A stretch of 64,000 nucleotides of DNA from an uncultured Alphaproteobacteria bacterium (GTDB lineage Bacteria; Pseudomonadota; Alphaproteobacteria; Caulobacterales; Caulobacteraceae): assembly GCA_903822175.1 (NCBI GenBank), contig CAIJOB010000040.1, forward strand, positions 248,001 to 312,000, written 5' to 3'. The position numbers and the translations under genes were made by a program. Below the pieces are notes generated by a model. It searched no databases, had not been told where the DNA came from, and saw only the letters and a program-made list of their open reading frames with translations. Positions 63,121-64,000 of the stretch are shown in pieces. Position 1 is the first letter of the stretch. Each line of letters opens with the position of its first letter.

Positions 63121-63962
63121 GGCCTAAGCGCCTGCAGCGCGATGGCGCGGACATCGAGGTCCGCCGGCGGCGGCGCGCCATAGAAGGCTTCGAACGAGGG
63201 CCGCGCCTGGCCGATCAGCATGGCCAGGCCATCGACGGTCGGGCGGCCGAGCGCCTTGGCTGCGCTGAGGAACGGCGTGACCAGCGGCTTGTAGACCATG
63301 TCCATGACCACGCAGCCCTCCGGCGTCACGGCCAGCGGGAAGGTCGGCGTGCTGTCGTCGGCGAGGCCGGCGGAGGTGGCGTTGATCACCGCGGTCACGC
63401 CGTGGAACGCCGTTTCCGCGTCGGCGAGCGCGAACGCCTCGCCGCCCAGGTCGGCGACCAGGGCCTGGGCGCGGCTGAGCGAGCGGTTGATTACCCGCAC
63501 CTGCGGGCAGCCGGCGTCGAGGAAGGCGGCCGCCGCGCCCCGCGCCCCGCCGCCCGCGCCCAGGATCGCCACCGGGCCCGCCGCCGGATCGAACCCCGGC
63601 GCCTGCTCGGCGAAGGCGGCCAGCAGGCCCAGGCCATCGGTGTTGTCGGCGGTGACCCGGCCGTCCTGGAAAATCAGCAGATTCGCCGCCTGGGCGCGGC
63701 GGGCGCGGGGATTCACCCGGTCGGCCGCCGCCAGGGCGTCGGATTTGAAGGGCAGGGTGACGTTCAGGCCGCGAAACGAGGTGGCTTTCAGACCCTCGAC
63801 GAGGCGGCGGAATCCGCCGTCCATCCCCTCCAGCGCCACATAGACCCCGTCGATCCCGGCGGCTTCCAGCCAGGCGTTGTGCAGGATCGGGCTGAGCGAA
63901 TGGGCGATCGGGCTGCCGACGACGCCAGCCACGGCGGTCTTTCCGGTGATGGCGCGGCTCAT
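63117..63962 (-). CDS. aroE: Shikimate dehydrogenase
   Basis: 281 residues. [20 protein letters not shown] binds shikimate; the catalytic Lys is in [18 protein letters not shown], and [19 protein letters not shown] binds NADP. It reduces 3-dehydroshikimate in aromatic amino-acid synthesis. ATG 63962 overlaps the stop of the preceding gene (ATGA) and its own stop overlaps coaE (ATGA), so the whole series is translationally coupled. Confidence 0.97.
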   Translation of the reverse strand: MSRAITGKTAVAGVVGSPIAHSLSPILHNAWLEAAGIDGVYVALEGMDGGFRRLVEGLKATSFRGLNVTLPFKSDALAAADRVNPRARRAQAANLLIFQDGRVTADNTDGLGLLAAFAEQAPGFDPAAGPVAILGAGGGARGAAAAFLDAGCPQVRVINRSLSRAQALVADLGGEAFALADAETAFHGVTAVINATSAGLADDSTPTFPLAVTPEGCVVMDMVYKPLVTPFLSAAKALGRPTVDGLAMLIGQARPSFEAFYGAPPPADLDVRAIALQALRP

Positions 63963-64000
63963 GGCGTCAGGATCCCGCGCCGACGCAGCAGATCGAGGAG
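63959..64000 (-). CDS. C-terminal end of preceding gene, probably maf (partial)
   Basis: The last 13 codons ([13 protein letters not shown], then TGA 63959-63961) of a gene that enters from the right edge overlap the aroE start by ATGA. The short Leu/Arg end fits the C-terminus of the Maf nucleotide pyrophosphatase that precedes aroE in Caulobacter. Only 14 codons are visible, so identity rests on synteny. Confidence 0.4.
   Translation of the reverse strand, partial: LLDLLRRRGILTP

Overview
The window is GC-rich (about 70 % by eye), densely packed DNA from an alphaproteobacterium, most likely Caulobacterales. I favour a Phenylobacterium- or Caulobacter-like organism, judging from the gene set: a large NAD-glutamate dehydrogenase, fabA-fabB-fabI, PEPxxWA-CTERM proteins, a Tim44-mltA-smr cluster next to secB, and dnaQ-coaE-aroE at the right edge. 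It is a chromosomal, mostly housekeeping segment. I saw no rRNA, CRISPR array, transposase, integrase or prophage.

Layout. 1-2.4 kb: 3' end of comM, two small conserved genes, a broken small gene and a LuxR-type regulator. 2.8-4.8 kb: an XRE regulator and a sensorless hybrid histidine kinase. 4.9-9.4 kb: an AmpG-like permease, a serine protease with an altered triad, a DUF350 membrane protein, and a TetR gene divergent from a FAD monooxygenase cut by a stop codon. 9.4-19.8 kb: rlmN, then an accessory stretch of hydrolases, TetR regulators (two with clear palindromic operators), a quinone-oxidoreductase-like MDR protein, two SDRs, an outer-membrane protein and an AI-2E family exporter. 20-26 kb: gdhZ coupled to a serine hydrolase. 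26-31.5 kb (minus strand): rsmB-rpe-heparinase-like-purH. 31.5-38.7 kb: an SDHAF4 homologue, pyrF, marC-like, SDR, kup, argG and small membrane proteins. 39-42 kb: two paralogous PEPxxWA-CTERM exoproteins around tRNA-Gly(GCC) and a DUF6065 gene. 42-46.4 kb: YbaK-type deacylase, cnoX, LON-domain protein, Trm112-like protein, membrane protein and an S1P-lyase-like PLP enzyme. 46.5-50.5 kb (minus): fabA-fabB-fabI-ubiH-like. 51-54.4 kb: hydroxyacid dehydrogenase, moeB-like, DUF2244 and nth. 54.4-58.5 kb: PfkB kinase-hisB-hisH-hisA-hisF-hisE, tightly overlapped. 58.6-64 kb: smr, mltA, Tim44-domain gene, secB, dnaQ, coaE, aroE and the last codons of a probable maf.

Three kinds of non-coding structure stand out. 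(1) Five 115-170 bp nested inverted repeats lie directly behind stop codons. (2) A pair of 39 bp GAAA-tetraloop hairpins differs by a compensatory base-pair swap. (3) A three-copy TGTCCTGATC array lies in front of the broken small gene. Two otherwise intact reading frames are each interrupted by a single in-frame stop. I did not find a convincing new multi-gene system. The most original signals are the repeat families, the LuxR/broken-gene/operator locus at 1.9-2.8 kb, and the minicistron created by a 14 bp duplication at a tetR start.
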